A stretch of 64,000 nucleotides of DNA from Pseudomonas chlororaphis (GCF_003731765.1 NZ_MOAL01000004.1:1178001-1242000), one strand, 5' to 3'; positions 8,553-16,988 are shown, counted from the first letter of the stretch. Notes: generated from the letters alone by a model not told the origin. Made by a program: numbers and translations.

Positions 8553-9062
8553 ATGTCATCCGCTGTTGTGATTACCCCGGTCCAGCCTGACGAAATCGCC
8601 GCCACTCGGGATTTCGTCATGGCTGCCCGGGCGCAGATGTTTCCCTGGCTTGAGGCCGGGGCGCTGCCCGCCGATCTGGCGGACTTTTCCGCGCATTATC
8701 TGACGCCGGGGCAGGGGCGTTTCCTGATCGCTCGTTGCGGCGGCGAGATGGTCGCTGCGATCGGTTACCTGCCGTATGACGGTCGTTTTCCCCAGCTCGA
8801 CTTTGCCGGGCGCAAGGTGGTGGAAGTGGTGCGTTTGTTCGTCAGCCCCGAGCAGCGGCGTGGGGGGCTGGCGGCGCGCTTGTACCAGGCGCTCAAGGCG
8901 TTGGCCGAGGCCGATGGGGTGCAGGTGCTGTACCTGCACACCCATCCATTTCTGCCGGGGGCCATCGCCTTCTGGCACAAGCAGGGTTTTACCACGCTGT
9001 GCGTCGATAACGACCCGCCGTGGCACACCACCCATATGCAGTGCGTGTTGGCCCAGGGCTGA
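8553..9062 (+). CDS. GNAT-family N-acetyltransferase
   Basis: A 169-residue single GNAT domain. The acetyl-CoA binding strand and loop are visible as VVEVVRLFVSPEQRRGGLAARLYQAL (motif A with RRGGLA), and motif B reads HPFLPGAIAFWHKQGFTTL near residue 130. The acceptor substrate is unknown. A good ribosome binding site (GGGAG) precedes the ATG. It stands alone between the EamA exporter and the convergent cupredoxin gene, with 122 bases upstream that should contain its promoter. Confidence 0.85.
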   Translation: MSSAVVITPVQPDEIAATRDFVMAARAQMFPWLEAGALPADLADFSAHYLTPGQGRFLIARCGGEMVAAIGYLPYDGRFPQLDFAGRKVVEVVRLFVSPEQRRGGLAARLYQALKALAEADGVQVLYLHTHPFLPGAIAFWHKQGFTTLCVDNDPPWHTTHMQCVLAQG

Positions 9063-9074
9063 AGGCCCGTCCCT

Positions 9075-9512
9075 TCAGTGGGGCGCCAGTGCTCGCTGGA
9101 TAATTGCGCCGAGGCGCTCCCTGGCCCGTGGCGCCAAGCCCTCGGGCAGCTTAGGCAGGGCCTCTGCGGGCGTGCCCACCTGGATCAGCATCACCATGCC
9201 CATGGCCACATGGGGGCTGCACTGAATGCCGTAGAAACCGGGCACCTCGAAGGTCTGCTCCACGGGCTGGTTGAGCTGGCTTTTGAAGGCGTTGGCGCCG
9301 GGCGGCAGCAGGCCGTCCATGGAGGCGGCGTTGTGACCGTTCTGTGTGGGGATGAAACGCACGCTGTCACCGGGGGCTAGGCGCAGGAAGTCCGGCTCGT
9401 AGACCATGCTCCCGGCCGCGCCGCGATTGAGCATCTTGACCTCGTGCACGTCAGCCAGGGCCGAGGTGCCAAGGAGCAGGGCCAGCCAGGCCAGTTTGGG
9501 CTTGAGCAACAT
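9075..9512 (-). CDS. Pseudoazurin-type blue copper protein (cupredoxin)
   Basis: A 145-residue precursor with a Sec signal peptide (LAWLALLLGTSALA, cleavage likely before DVHEV), so periplasmic. The type-1 copper ligands are His60 in QNGHN, Cys98 in IQCSPH, His101 and Met106; their spacing (38, 3, 5) equals that of classical pseudoazurins (His40, Cys78, His81, Met86). It should carry electrons between periplasmic redox partners. It lies 15 bases after the ABC ATPase gene on the same strand and probably shares its cobalamin-riboswitch transcript, an unexpected partner for a corrinoid importer. Electron transfer to a denitrification enzyme is the textbook role but no such genes are in view. Confidence 0.88.
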   Translation of the reverse strand: MLLKPKLAWLALLLGTSALADVHEVKMLNRGAAGSMVYEPDFLRLAPGDSVRFIPTQNGHNAASMDGLLPPGANAFKSQLNQPVEQTFEVPGFYGIQCSPHVAMGMVMLIQVGTPAEALPKLPEGLAPRARERLGAIIQRALAPH

Positions 9513-9527
9513 GCAGGGCTCCAGGCG

Positions 9528-10319
9528 TCAGTGGGAACGCAGGCGCAGGAAGCGGCTGCCATCCAGGGGGTCGGTGATGAAGTGGCCGCGCACGCCGAAT
9601 ACGCTGTGCAGGCGTTCCGGGGTCAGCACCTCGGTGGGGCTGCCGAGGGCCACCAGGCGGCCGCCCTGCATCAGCGCCAGGCGGTCGCAGCCCAGGGCCT
9701 GGTTGAGGTCGTGCAGGGCGATCACCGTGGTCACCGGCAGGTGCTGGACCAGTTGCAAAATGCTCAGTTGCTGCTGGATATCCAGGTGGTTGGTGGGCTC
9801 GTCCAGCAGCAGGATACGGGGCCGCTGGGCCAGGGCCCGGGCAATGTGCACCCGCTGGCGTTCGCCGCCGGACAGGCTGTGCCACCTGCGCCCTTGCAGG
9901 GGCAGCATGGCCACCGCCTCCAGGGACTCGCGGACAATCGCGTCATCCTCGGTGCTCCAGGGGGGCAGGGCCGACAGCCAGGGCGTGCGTCCCAACTCTA
10001 CGGCGTCGCGCACGCTGATGGCGTCGTCGGTGCTGGCCTGCTGCTCGACCACCGCCAGCCACTGGGCGATCTGCCGCCGGCCGAGCCGGGCCAGGGGCTG
10101 CTCCATCAACCGCACTTCGCCCGCCTGGGGCCGCTGAATGCCCGACAGCAGCTTGAGCAGGGTGGATTTTCCGGAGCCGTTGGGGCCGACGATGCCCAGG
10201 GTTTCGCCGGCGCGGACGCTGAGGTCGATGTCCTGTAGCAGCGGTCGGCCCTTGATGGCATAGCTCAGGCCCGAACAGGCCAGCACCGTGGTCCGGGATT
10301 GGGGGTTCAAGGCGTTCAT
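9528..10319 (-). CDS. BtuD/FecE-type ABC transporter ATPase
   Basis: A 263-residue ATPase with Walker A GPNGSGKST, Q-loop, signature LSGGERQRV, Walker B ILLLDEPTNHLD and the switch His in ALHDLNQA. It is of the class that energises FecCD/BtuC permeases for iron-siderophores, haem and cobalamin. Its start overlaps the permease stop by four bases (ATGA), so it belongs to the same operon. Because the operon leader is a cobalamin riboswitch, the most likely cargo is vitamin B12, cobinamide or another corrinoid; cobalt complexes are possible. Confidence 0.93.
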   Translation of the reverse strand: MNALNPQSRTTVLACSGLSYAIKGRPLLQDIDLSVRAGETLGIVGPNGSGKSTLLKLLSGIQRPQAGEVRLMEQPLARLGRRQIAQWLAVVEQQASTDDAISVRDAVELGRTPWLSALPPWSTEDDAIVRESLEAVAMLPLQGRRWHSLSGGERQRVHIARALAQRPRILLLDEPTNHLDIQQQLSILQLVQHLPVTTVIALHDLNQALGCDRLALMQGGRLVALGSPTEVLTPERLHSVFGVRGHFITDPLDGSRFLRLRSH

Positions 10320-11359
10320 CGGGCGTGGCTCCCGCGGATCAGGATCAGGGCGAAGACCGGGGCGCCGATCAAGGCGGTGATCACGCCGATCGGCAACACC
10401 TGGCCCTTGATCAGGGTGCGTGACAACACGTCGGCGGCCATCAGGAACAGGGCGCCGCTGAGGGCGCTGAGTGGCAGCAGCCGGCCATGCCGCGGGCCCA
10501 CCAGCAGGCGCATGGCGTGGGGGATCACCAGGCCGACAAAACCGATGGAGCCGACGATGGACACCAGCACCGCAGTCATCAGCGCGGCGCTGGCGATCAG
10601 CAGGATTTGCACCCTACGCACCGGAATACCCAGGGCCGCAGCGGAGTCGGCGCCAAAGGTGAAGGCGTCCAGCGCGCGGCGATGCCACAGGCACAGCACC
10701 AGGCCCAGCACCACCACCGGCAGCGCCAGGCTGACCGATGACCAGCGCACGCCGCTGAGGTTGCCCAGCAGCCAGAACATGATGCCCCGGGCCTGTTCCG
10801 CGCTGGCCGACTTGGTGATCAGGAAGGAAGTCAGGGCGTTGAACAACTGCGACCCGGCGATGCCGGCGAGGATGATTTGCCCGGCTGCCGCGCCACCACG
10901 AGCGCTACGGGCCAGCAGGGTGACCAGGGTAAACGCCGCCACGGCCCCGAAAAAGGCCCCGGCCGACAGTGACAGCGCGCCGGCCCCCAAGCCGAGAATC
11001 GCCACCAGCACGGCGCCGGTGGATGCTCCGGCGGAAATCCCCAACAGGTATGGGTCGGCCAGGGGGTTGCGCAGCAGGGCTTGCAGCACCACCCCGGACA
11101 GCGCCAGCCCGGTGCCGCAGGCGGCGGCCACCAGGGCCCGGGCCAGGCGGTAATTCCAGACGATGCCTTCATCGATGGGGTCCAGCACGTGGCCGGCGTC
11201 CCAGAGTTTGTTGGCCAGGACCTGCAGCACCACCTGCAGGTCGATGTGGGTTTCGCCGATGCTCACCGCCGCCAGGACTGCCAGCAGCAACACCAGGCTG
11301 ACCCACAGGCCGTGCCCGAGCAGCGGCGCGCATGCCCGGGCGACGCCGAGGGCACTCAT
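10316..11359 (-). CDS. FecCD/BtuC-family ABC permease
   Basis: A 347-residue inner-membrane permease with about ten hydrophobic helices. Family landmarks are GLALSGVVLQALLRNPLADPYLLGIS (residues 80-105), which forms the ATPase-coupling region, GRHGRLLPLSALSGALFL, and the C-terminal IGVITALIGAPVFALIL. Members form homodimers that take iron complexes or corrinoids from a periplasmic binding protein. Start and stop overlap the neighbouring genes by four bases each (ATGA), so the three ABC genes are translationally coupled. The upstream cobalamin riboswitch points to corrinoid uptake. Confidence 0.94.
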   Translation of the reverse strand: MSALGVARACAPLLGHGLWVSLVLLLAVLAAVSIGETHIDLQVVLQVLANKLWDAGHVLDPIDEGIVWNYRLARALVAAACGTGLALSGVVLQALLRNPLADPYLLGISAGASTGAVLVAILGLGAGALSLSAGAFFGAVAAFTLVTLLARSARGGAAAGQIILAGIAGSQLFNALTSFLITKSASAEQARGIMFWLLGNLSGVRWSSVSLALPVVVLGLVLCLWHRRALDAFTFGADSAAALGIPVRRVQILLIASAALMTAVLVSIVGSIGFVGLVIPHAMRLLVGPRHGRLLPLSALSGALFLMAADVLSRTLIKGQVLPIGVITALIGAPVFALILIRGSHAR

Positions 11360-12372
11360 GGTTGCGACTGGAGGTGCTGGCTGGCCTGGGCCAGGGCGTC
11401 GATGCCGTCGAACAGGCGCAGGCTGGCCTGCATGGCATGGGCGTCAATGATCAGGATGCGGTCGTGCTTGACCGCCTCCATGTTGCGGGTCACTGGGTCG
11501 TTCTTGAGGAATTGCAACTTCTTCTGGTAGTCATCGGCCGGGAAGCGACGGCGGTCCATGCGGGCGATGATCAGGAAGGTCGGGTTGGCCTTGGCGATGG
11601 TTTCCCAGCCGACAGTGGGCCATTCCTCGTCGGATTCGATGACGTTGCGCATGCCCAGGGTGTTGAGCATAAAGTCGGGAATGCCCTTGCGCCCGGCCAC
11701 GTAAGGGTCGATATCGAGGTCGGCGCTGGAGAACCAGAACACCGCGGAGGGCGCCTGGCCCTGAGCCGGTGCCGCTTTGGCCACGGCGGCGGCGAGGCGG
11801 GCCTTGAGCTGGCCCACCAACTGTTCGCCGCGCGCTTGCACGTCGAAGATCTGCGCCAGTTGCTCGATGCTCTTGTACAGGCTGTCGATGCGGAAGGTTT
11901 CCAGGCGCGTGCCGTCGGCGCCGCTGAGGTTGTCCTTGCCTTCGCAGTCCGACGGCATCAGGTACACCGGGATTTTCAGTTCTTCAAACTGCTCCCGGGT
12001 GCCGACCACGCCCTGGGCGCCGACCATCCATTCGAACTGCACCGCCACCAGGCCAGGGCGCTTGCCGATCACCGACTCGAAGCTCGGGTCGTTGTCCGCC
12101 AGGCGCTCCACGGCGTCGTTCTGCGTCTTGAACTCGGGCAGCACGTCGTTGAACCACAGGGAGGTGCCAGCCAGTTTCGAACCCAGCCCCAGGGCGTAGA
12201 GCATCTCGGTGCCGGACTGGCCGATGGTCACGGCGCGGGCCGGGGCCTGGTTGAAGGTCAGGCGGGCGCCGCAGTTTTCCACGGTCAAGGGGTACTGGGT
12301 CGCCGGGGCGGCGAGGGCCAGGGAGCTGAAGCCGGCAGCGGCCAGCAGGGTGGCAAGGCGGGGCAGGGACAT
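11356..12372 (-). CDS. Periplasmic corrinoid-type ABC binding protein (BtuF-like)
   Basis: A 338-residue precursor with a signal peptide (MSLPRLATLLAAAGFSSLALA) and a two-lobed Peripla_BP_2 fold typical of siderophore, haem and B12 binding proteins; the first lobe contains AVTIGQSGTEMLYALGLGSKLAG. The ATG at 12372 was chosen over an upstream one at 12432 because it opens the signal peptide and has GGAG ten bases upstream. It is the first gene after the cobalamin riboswitch, and the permease gene overlaps its stop. Trp and acidic residues contacting the ligand cannot be assigned without a structure. Corrinoid binding is inferred from the riboswitch. Confidence 0.9.
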   Translation of the reverse strand: MSLPRLATLLAAAGFSSLALAAPATQYPLTVENCGARLTFNQAPARAVTIGQSGTEMLYALGLGSKLAGTSLWFNDVLPEFKTQNDAVERLADNDPSFESVIGKRPGLVAVQFEWMVGAQGVVGTREQFEELKIPVYLMPSDCEGKDNLSGADGTRLETFRIDSLYKSIEQLAQIFDVQARGEQLVGQLKARLAAAVAKAAPAQGQAPSAVFWFSSADLDIDPYVAGRKGIPDFMLNTLGMRNVIESDEEWPTVGWETIAKANPTFLIIARMDRRRFPADDYQKKLQFLKNDPVTRNMEAVKHDRILIIDAHAMQASLRLFDGIDALAQASQHLQSQP

Positions 12373-12538
12373 GAAAGGCGATCTCCATTCGAACGCGTGC
12401 ACAGGCGGAGCGCACAGGTTTGGAAAACACATCCCACGCCGCGGGCGAAAAAAGCCCGGGTACAGCGGATCGAGTCGTTGCAGACCGGCCGACGGATGTC
12501 CTTCCCGGACACCCCGCCGGTTAGTTGATGACGCTGGC

Positions 12539-12712
12539 CGGCAGGTCTCCTGACTGGCGCGTCATCACCTGGCTCCAGCCTTCCCGGGGTGACCCAGTGG
12601 CATGCTTCGGGAGCAGGCTCGGCGCCTACAGTTGCGGGGGCAGTTCCGTTTCAGCGCTCGCTTGGAGGCTGACGGATTCCCTATTATTTCCTTGCGGAAA
12701 CCGGCGGGCAGC
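12539..12712 (-). promoter_or_regulatory. Cobalamin (adenosylcobalamin) riboswitch
   Basis: Read on the minus strand, all conserved blocks of the B12 riboswitch are present in order: GGTTTCC and AATAGGGAA (around 12677-12702), ACTGCCCCCGCAACTG (12625-12647 region), the B12 box GCCACTG (complement of 12595-12601), CCGGGAAGG, and the terminal AGTCAGGAGACCTGCC (12540-12555). It lies about 167 bases upstream of the binding-protein start. The intervening leader can form a GC-rich hairpin around 12485-12515 (GTGTCC/GGACAT) that may be the expression platform. Repression of the ABC operon when B12 is abundant is the expected behaviour. Confidence 0.97.
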
Positions 12713-12819
12713 ATGGTAAAGGATAGGCAGACGTCAGACCACGCTTGTTTTTGACCGGCGGCGGTTGCGCTGCCGCACCGCTGAGTGAAACGCGTTGAGA
12801 ATCGCTACGAATTGCCATT

Positions 12820-12838
12820 GAAATGTTATAGAGTAACC
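12820..12838 (+). promoter_or_regulatory. Zur-box-like half-palindrome (tentative)
   Basis: The sequence GAAATGTTATAGAGTAACC matches the left half of the gammaproteobacterial Zur operator (GAAATGTTATA) fully and the right half in part (AGTAAC against TATAAC). It lies 64 bases upstream of the membrane acyltransferase start, in the divergent region shared with the cobalamin riboswitch. Zinc control is only a hypothesis. Confidence 0.35.
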
Positions 12839-12901
12839 GCCGCTTGCCCCTGGCCGCTCCGGCGGGGCGTCTTAATCCACCCTCTGCGCTGCGAAACCCC
12901 C

Positions 12902-14071
12902 ATGACACACGCTGCTGTCCCTCACTCCGGCACCGCTGCCGGCCGCCTGCTTTCCATCGATGCGTTGCGCGGGCTGGTGATCGTTTTCATGCTGCTTGAC
13001 CATGTCCGCGAAACCTTTTTCCTGCATCGCCAAGTGATCGACCCCATGGACGTCACCAGCACCGAGCCGTCGCTGTTTTTCAGCCGGACCCTGGCCCACC
13101 TGTGCGCGCCGGTGTTTGTCTTGCTCACGGGGCTGTCGGCGTATCTGTTCGGTGAGAAGTACGCGGGCAAGGCGGATGTCTGCGCCTTTCTGTTCAAGCG
13201 CGGCCTGTTCCTGGTGCTGCTGGAAATCACGTTGGTGAACTTTGCCTGGACCTTCCAGCTACCGCCCACGGTGATCTACCTGCAAGTGATCTGGGCCATC
13301 GGCCTGAGCATGCTGGCCCTGTCGGCCATGGTCTGGCTGCCCCGGGCACTGTTGCTGGTACTGAGTGTGGGGATCATTGCCGGGCACAACCTGCTGGACG
13401 GCCTGCACTTTCCCCTGGAGTCGGCCCTGCATGTGCCGTGGGCGGTGTTGCATGACCGCGGCTGGATCGAGTTTTCCGACACGTTGCGCCTGCGCACGTC
13501 CTACCCGGTGCTGCCGTGGATCGGCGTGATCGGCCTGGGTTATGCCCTGGGCCCGTGGTTTGCTCGCGGGGCGGACGCGGCCCTGCGTCAACGGCGTTTG
13601 TGGCTTTGCGGTGTGGCCGGCCTGCTGGGCTTTGTCGCCCTGCGCCTGGTCAACGGCTACGGCGAGAAGCCCATGGCCCAGGCGGACAGCGCGATGCAGA
13701 CGCTGATGGGCTTCTTCAACATCACCAAGTACCCGCCGTCCTTGCTGTTCATCACCCTGACCCTGAGCGTCGGCCTGTTGCTGTTGCTGTGGTTCGAGCG
13801 GCGCCAGGGCAGTGCCTGGATGCGGCCGCTGACGGTGTTCGGGTCGGCACCGATGTTCTTCTACCTGCTGCACCTGTATGTGCTCAAGGTCCTGTACCTG
13901 CTGAGCGTGGCGCTGTTTGGCCTGAACCAGGGCCAGTACTTCGGCTTCGACGGCATCTGGGCCGTGTGGCTGGTCTCGGCCTTGCTGGCGGTGGTGCTGT
14001 ACCCGCCAGTGCGCTGGTTCTCGGCGTTGAAGGCACGACGCCGGGACATCGCCTGGTTGAAGTACCTGTAG
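12902..14071 (+). CDS. Membrane-bound acyltransferase, HGSNAT/DUF1624 family
   Basis: A 389-residue polytopic protein with about ten transmembrane helices. It opens with LLSIDALRGLVIVFMLLDHVRETFF, the typical start of DUF1624/heparan-alpha-glucosaminide N-acetyltransferase-like proteins, in which a membrane His carries acyl transfer from acyl-CoA across the membrane. The bacterial substrate is unknown. The ATG at 12902 was chosen because this motif begins there; the frame is open further upstream but unlike protein. It is divergent from the B12 operon and ends at a strong intrinsic terminator (14078-14116), so it is probably monocistronic. Confidence 0.85.
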   Translation: MTHAAVPHSGTAAGRLLSIDALRGLVIVFMLLDHVRETFFLHRQVIDPMDVTSTEPSLFFSRTLAHLCAPVFVLLTGLSAYLFGEKYAGKADVCAFLFKRGLFLVLLEITLVNFAWTFQLPPTVIYLQVIWAIGLSMLALSAMVWLPRALLLVLSVGIIAGHNLLDGLHFPLESALHVPWAVLHDRGWIEFSDTLRLRTSYPVLPWIGVIGLGYALGPWFARGADAALRQRRLWLCGVAGLLGFVALRLVNGYGEKPMAQADSAMQTLMGFFNITKYPPSLLFITLTLSVGLLLLLWFERRQGSAWMRPLTVFGSAPMFFYLLHLYVLKVLYLLSVALFGLNQGQYFGFDGIWAVWLVSALLAVVLYPPVRWFSALKARRRDIAWLKYL

Positions 14072-14077
14072 CACCTG

Positions 14078-14116
14078 ACCGCCCATCGCCCTTTGGGGGG
14101 CTGGGCGGTTTTTTTT
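14078..14116 (+). terminator. Rho-independent terminator of the membrane acyltransferase gene
   Basis: ACCGCCCA (14078-14085) pairs with TGGGCGGT (14102-14109) and is followed by an uninterrupted run of T to 14116. It begins seven bases after the stop codon. Confidence 0.9.
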
Positions 14117-14192
14117 GCCGACCGAGGCAATGCTCGCTTGAACGGCCCAGTGCAACTCTTTACTGTATATAAACCCAGTATCGAGAATCGTC

Positions 14193-15413
14193 ATGCAGCT
14201 GATCGACAAGTTGAGCATCCTCGCCGACGCGGCCAAATACGACGCCTCCTGCGCCAGCAGCGGTGCGCCAAAACGCAGCTCCGCCGGCCAGTCCGGGCTG
14301 GGCTCGACCAATGGCATGGGAATCTGCCACAGCTACACGCCAGACGGTCGTTGCGTCTCACTGCTGAAGATCCTGCTCACCAACTTCTGCCTCTACGACT
14401 GCCAATACTGCGTCAACCGTCGTTCCAGCGACGTGCCCCGGGCGCGCTTCAGCCCCGAGGAAGTGGTGACCCTGACCCTGGATTTCTACCGGCGCAATTG
14501 CGTCAGCGGGCTGTTCCTCAGCTCCGGCATCATCCGCTCGGCGGACTACACCATGGAACAGTTGGTGCGGGTCGCCAAGTTGCTGCGTGAAGAGCATGAG
14601 TTCCGCGGTTACATCCACCTGAAAACCATCCCCGAAGCCGACCCGCTGCTGATCGCCGAAGCGGGGCGTTACGCCGATCGCCTCAGCGTCAACATCGAAC
14701 TGCCCACCGACCAGGGTCTGCAGAGCCTGGCCCCGGAAAAACAACTGGGCTCGATCAAGCGGGCCATGGGCACCATCTACACCGGCGAGCAAACCGTGCT
14801 CAATGAGCCGCGGGCCCCGCGTTTCGCCCCGGCGGGGCAGAGCACCCAGATGATCGTGGGCGCCGACGACACCGACGACAGCACCATCCTCCACAGCGCC
14901 GAAAGCCTGTACGGCGACTTCCGCCTGCGCCGGGTCTACTACTCGGCCTTCAGCCCCATTCCCAACAGCCCGAAAAGCGTGCCCCTGGCCGCGCCGCCGC
15001 TGATGCGCGAGCACCGCTTGTATCAGGCGGATTTCCTGCTGCGCAGTTACGGCTTCAAGGCCGACGAGCTGCTCAAGGGGCCGGGGCACCTGGCCCTGGA
15101 CATGGACCCCAAGCTGGCCTGGGCCCTGGACAACCGCAGCGTCTTCCCCCTGGACCTGAACCGCGCCGAGCCGAGCCTGATCGCGCGCATCCCCGGCATC
15201 GGCCTGCGCACCACCCAGCGCCTGGTGGAACTGCGCCGGGAGCGGCGGATTCGCTACGAAGACCTGGCCCGCATGCGCTGCGTGCTGAGCAAGGCCAAGC
15301 CGTTTTTCATCACCAGCGATTACCACCCGCAACAGGCCGAAACCAGCAGCACGCTGCTCTATCAGCAATTGCGCGAGCGGCCGCAACCGCAGCAAATGGG
15401 GCTGTGGGGATGA
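14193..15413 (+). CDS. Radical SAM protein, predicted DNA modification/repair (TIGR03916 type)
   Basis: A 406-residue radical SAM enzyme. The [4Fe-4S] ligands are Cys66, Cys70 and Cys73 in FCLYDCQYCVNRR. The C-terminal part has a helix-hairpin-helix (SLIARIPGIGLRTTQRLVELR, around residue 330), a DNA-binding element, and it ends near residue 406 in PQQMGLWG. This architecture matches the family described as putative DNA modification/repair radical SAM proteins, which are always paired with a DUF4130-type partner. The partner follows here with an ATGA overlap, so the two are translationally coupled. The reaction is not established for the family. Confidence 0.92.
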   Translation: MQLIDKLSILADAAKYDASCASSGAPKRSSAGQSGLGSTNGMGICHSYTPDGRCVSLLKILLTNFCLYDCQYCVNRRSSDVPRARFSPEEVVTLTLDFYRRNCVSGLFLSSGIIRSADYTMEQLVRVAKLLREEHEFRGYIHLKTIPEADPLLIAEAGRYADRLSVNIELPTDQGLQSLAPEKQLGSIKRAMGTIYTGEQTVLNEPRAPRFAPAGQSTQMIVGADDTDDSTILHSAESLYGDFRLRRVYYSAFSPIPNSPKSVPLAAPPLMREHRLYQADFLLRSYGFKADELLKGPGHLALDMDPKLAWALDNRSVFPLDLNRAEPSLIARIPGIGLRTTQRLVELRRERRIRYEDLARMRCVLSKAKPFFITSDYHPQQAETSSTLLYQQLRERPQPQQMGLWG

Positions 15414-16276
15414 TTCGCCTGGACTGCGACGAGCTGTTCGCGACCTGGCGCCAGCAAGCGCGCTGGTTGCTCAGCCATTCCATTGACCCGAGCCGGGTCA
15501 GTTGGTCCGATGCCCAGGTGCAGGACCTGTTTGCCACCGATGAAGAATGCCCGCCCGGGATGGGGCCGTTCCAGGCGCGAATTCCCCAGGCCTTGCTCGG
15601 CCTGCTGGAGCGCGCCGCCTGTTATCGCGGCGAGCAGCGCTGGAGCCTGTTGTACGAGGTGCTGTGGCGGGTCAGCCACGGTGATCGCACGGCCATGCTC
15701 AGCGGCGATCAACTGGGCAGCGAGTTGCAGCGGCGGATCAAGCAAGTGGGGCGCGAGGCACATCACCTGCATGCGTTTGTGCGTTTTGTCGCGGTGCCGC
15801 CCTGTCCGGCAACGCTGCAGGGGGCAGAGGTCGACCTGGTGCAGCCGCACTACGTGGCCTGGCATGAGCCGGCCCATGACATCCTGGCCAGCGCCAGCGA
15901 GCACTTTATCGGGCGCATGGGCCGGCATCGCTGGATGATCGCCACGCCCCGGGACGGGGTGTATTACGACGGCCATGAACTGATTGTGCACCGCCAGTGC
16001 CCGCAGGCCTGGCAGCAGCTTGCACAAAGCGTCGAAGACCCCGGCGGCGAGATGTGGCTGGCCTACTACAGCCACATCTTCAACCCCGCACGGCTCAACC
16101 CCAAGGTCATGCAAGGGCATTTCCCGGCACGCTTCTGGAAGAACCTGCCGGAAGGGCCGCTGATTCCCGGGCTGATCAGCGAAGCCCGCCACGGCAAGCA
16201 GCGGGATGGGCAGGCCAGCCAGGTGGCCAACCGCCGTGGCAAACGTATTGGTAGCGGGCCCCAAGGGCCGATTTGA
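15410..16276 (+). CDS. DUF4130-type DNA metabolism protein (TIGR03915 type), partner of the radical SAM enzyme
   Basis: A 288-residue protein with the fold typical of the radical SAM partner: YRGEQRWSLLYEVLWRVSHGD (around residue 78), QVGREAHHLHAFVRF (around 110), WHEPAHDILASASEHFIGRM (around 148) and YYSHIFNPARLNPKVMQGHFPARFWKNLPEG (around 222). About forty percent of family members are reported fused to a uracil-DNA-glycosylase-like domain; this one stops after the core and a basic tail, so it lacks that domain. The ATG overlaps the radical SAM stop. A role in repairing or modifying DNA bases is predicted only from family context. Confidence 0.9.
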   Translation: MIRLDCDELFATWRQQARWLLSHSIDPSRVSWSDAQVQDLFATDEECPPGMGPFQARIPQALLGLLERAACYRGEQRWSLLYEVLWRVSHGDRTAMLSGDQLGSELQRRIKQVGREAHHLHAFVRFVAVPPCPATLQGAEVDLVQPHYVAWHEPAHDILASASEHFIGRMGRHRWMIATPRDGVYYDGHELIVHRQCPQAWQQLAQSVEDPGGEMWLAYYSHIFNPARLNPKVMQGHFPARFWKNLPEGPLIPGLISEARHGKQRDGQASQVANRRGKRIGSGPQGPI

Positions 16277-16301
16277 AATGGACGATCAAGGAGCGTCACG
16301 G

Positions 16302-16988
16302 ATGGATGATGGTAAGGGCATTACCGAGGAGTTCTGGTCGAAGGCAGTGAGTGATGACGCCAAGATGCTATGGCGGGTGGGGAGTCGCGGGATGACGTTC
16401 CTGGCGGCGTTGCTGTTGCCCAAAACGGGCTTCAAGGGGGTAGATATCGCGGTCGGGGTACTGACCATGCTCATCCCGTTGCTGGTGATTGAAACGCAGC
16501 GGGCCTACTCGAAGTTTTCTCCAGGCTTTCTCGCCCGGGTGATCCGCGCCTGTGTCTTCGCCAGCGGTATCGCCATGGCTTGCCTGGGGCTGTTGATCTA
16601 TTTCGGCATCGTATTGCCCCTGGTTTCGGGGATTGGCCTGCATTTTTTTCAGCAGAGCGTCAGCCTCAACGAAGATCCGCACAATAACGTGCAGCTCATG
16701 ATGTTCTGGTGGATGGCCGGGTTGACCGTGGTGGCCCTGGTGTACAGCGTGGTCAGCAACTTTCGCGAGACGAAGATTTTCGAGATCGTCTATCACCTTC
16801 CACGCAACAAGGTGGAAGAGCTGATGCGCGGGCGACCCTTGCGTGCCAGCAACTGGCCGATGTTCGTCTGGTTCGAACTCTCGGTGCTGGTGGTCAGTTG
16901 TCTCTATACCTTCATGGCTGCGCAGACGGCGCTTCTGGTCGTCAATGGCTTGCAACAGGTGCTGGAGCTGCTGGAGGGTCGGTTGTAG
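16302..16988 (+). CDS. Uncharacterized inner-membrane protein
   Basis: A 228-residue protein with about four hydrophobic helices, for example GVDIAVGVLTMLIPLLVIE, ACVFASGIAMACLGLLIYFG, MMFWWMAGLTVVALVYSVVS and MFVWFELSVLVVSCLYTFM. Between the third and fourth is a cytoplasmic segment (RETKIFEIVYHLPRNKVEELM). I do not recognise its family. The ATG at 16302 was chosen because AAGGAG (16288-16293) stands eight bases before it; an in-frame ATG at 16278 is less well placed. It lies 25 bases after the DUF4130-type gene on the same strand and could be a third member of that operon. Confidence 0.7.
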   Translation: MDDGKGITEEFWSKAVSDDAKMLWRVGSRGMTFLAALLLPKTGFKGVDIAVGVLTMLIPLLVIETQRAYSKFSPGFLARVIRACVFASGIAMACLGLLIYFGIVLPLVSGIGLHFFQQSVSLNEDPHNNVQLMMFWWMAGLTVVALVYSVVSNFRETKIFEIVYHLPRNKVEELMRGRPLRASNWPMFVWFELSVLVVSCLYTFMAAQTALLVVNGLQQVLELLEGRL

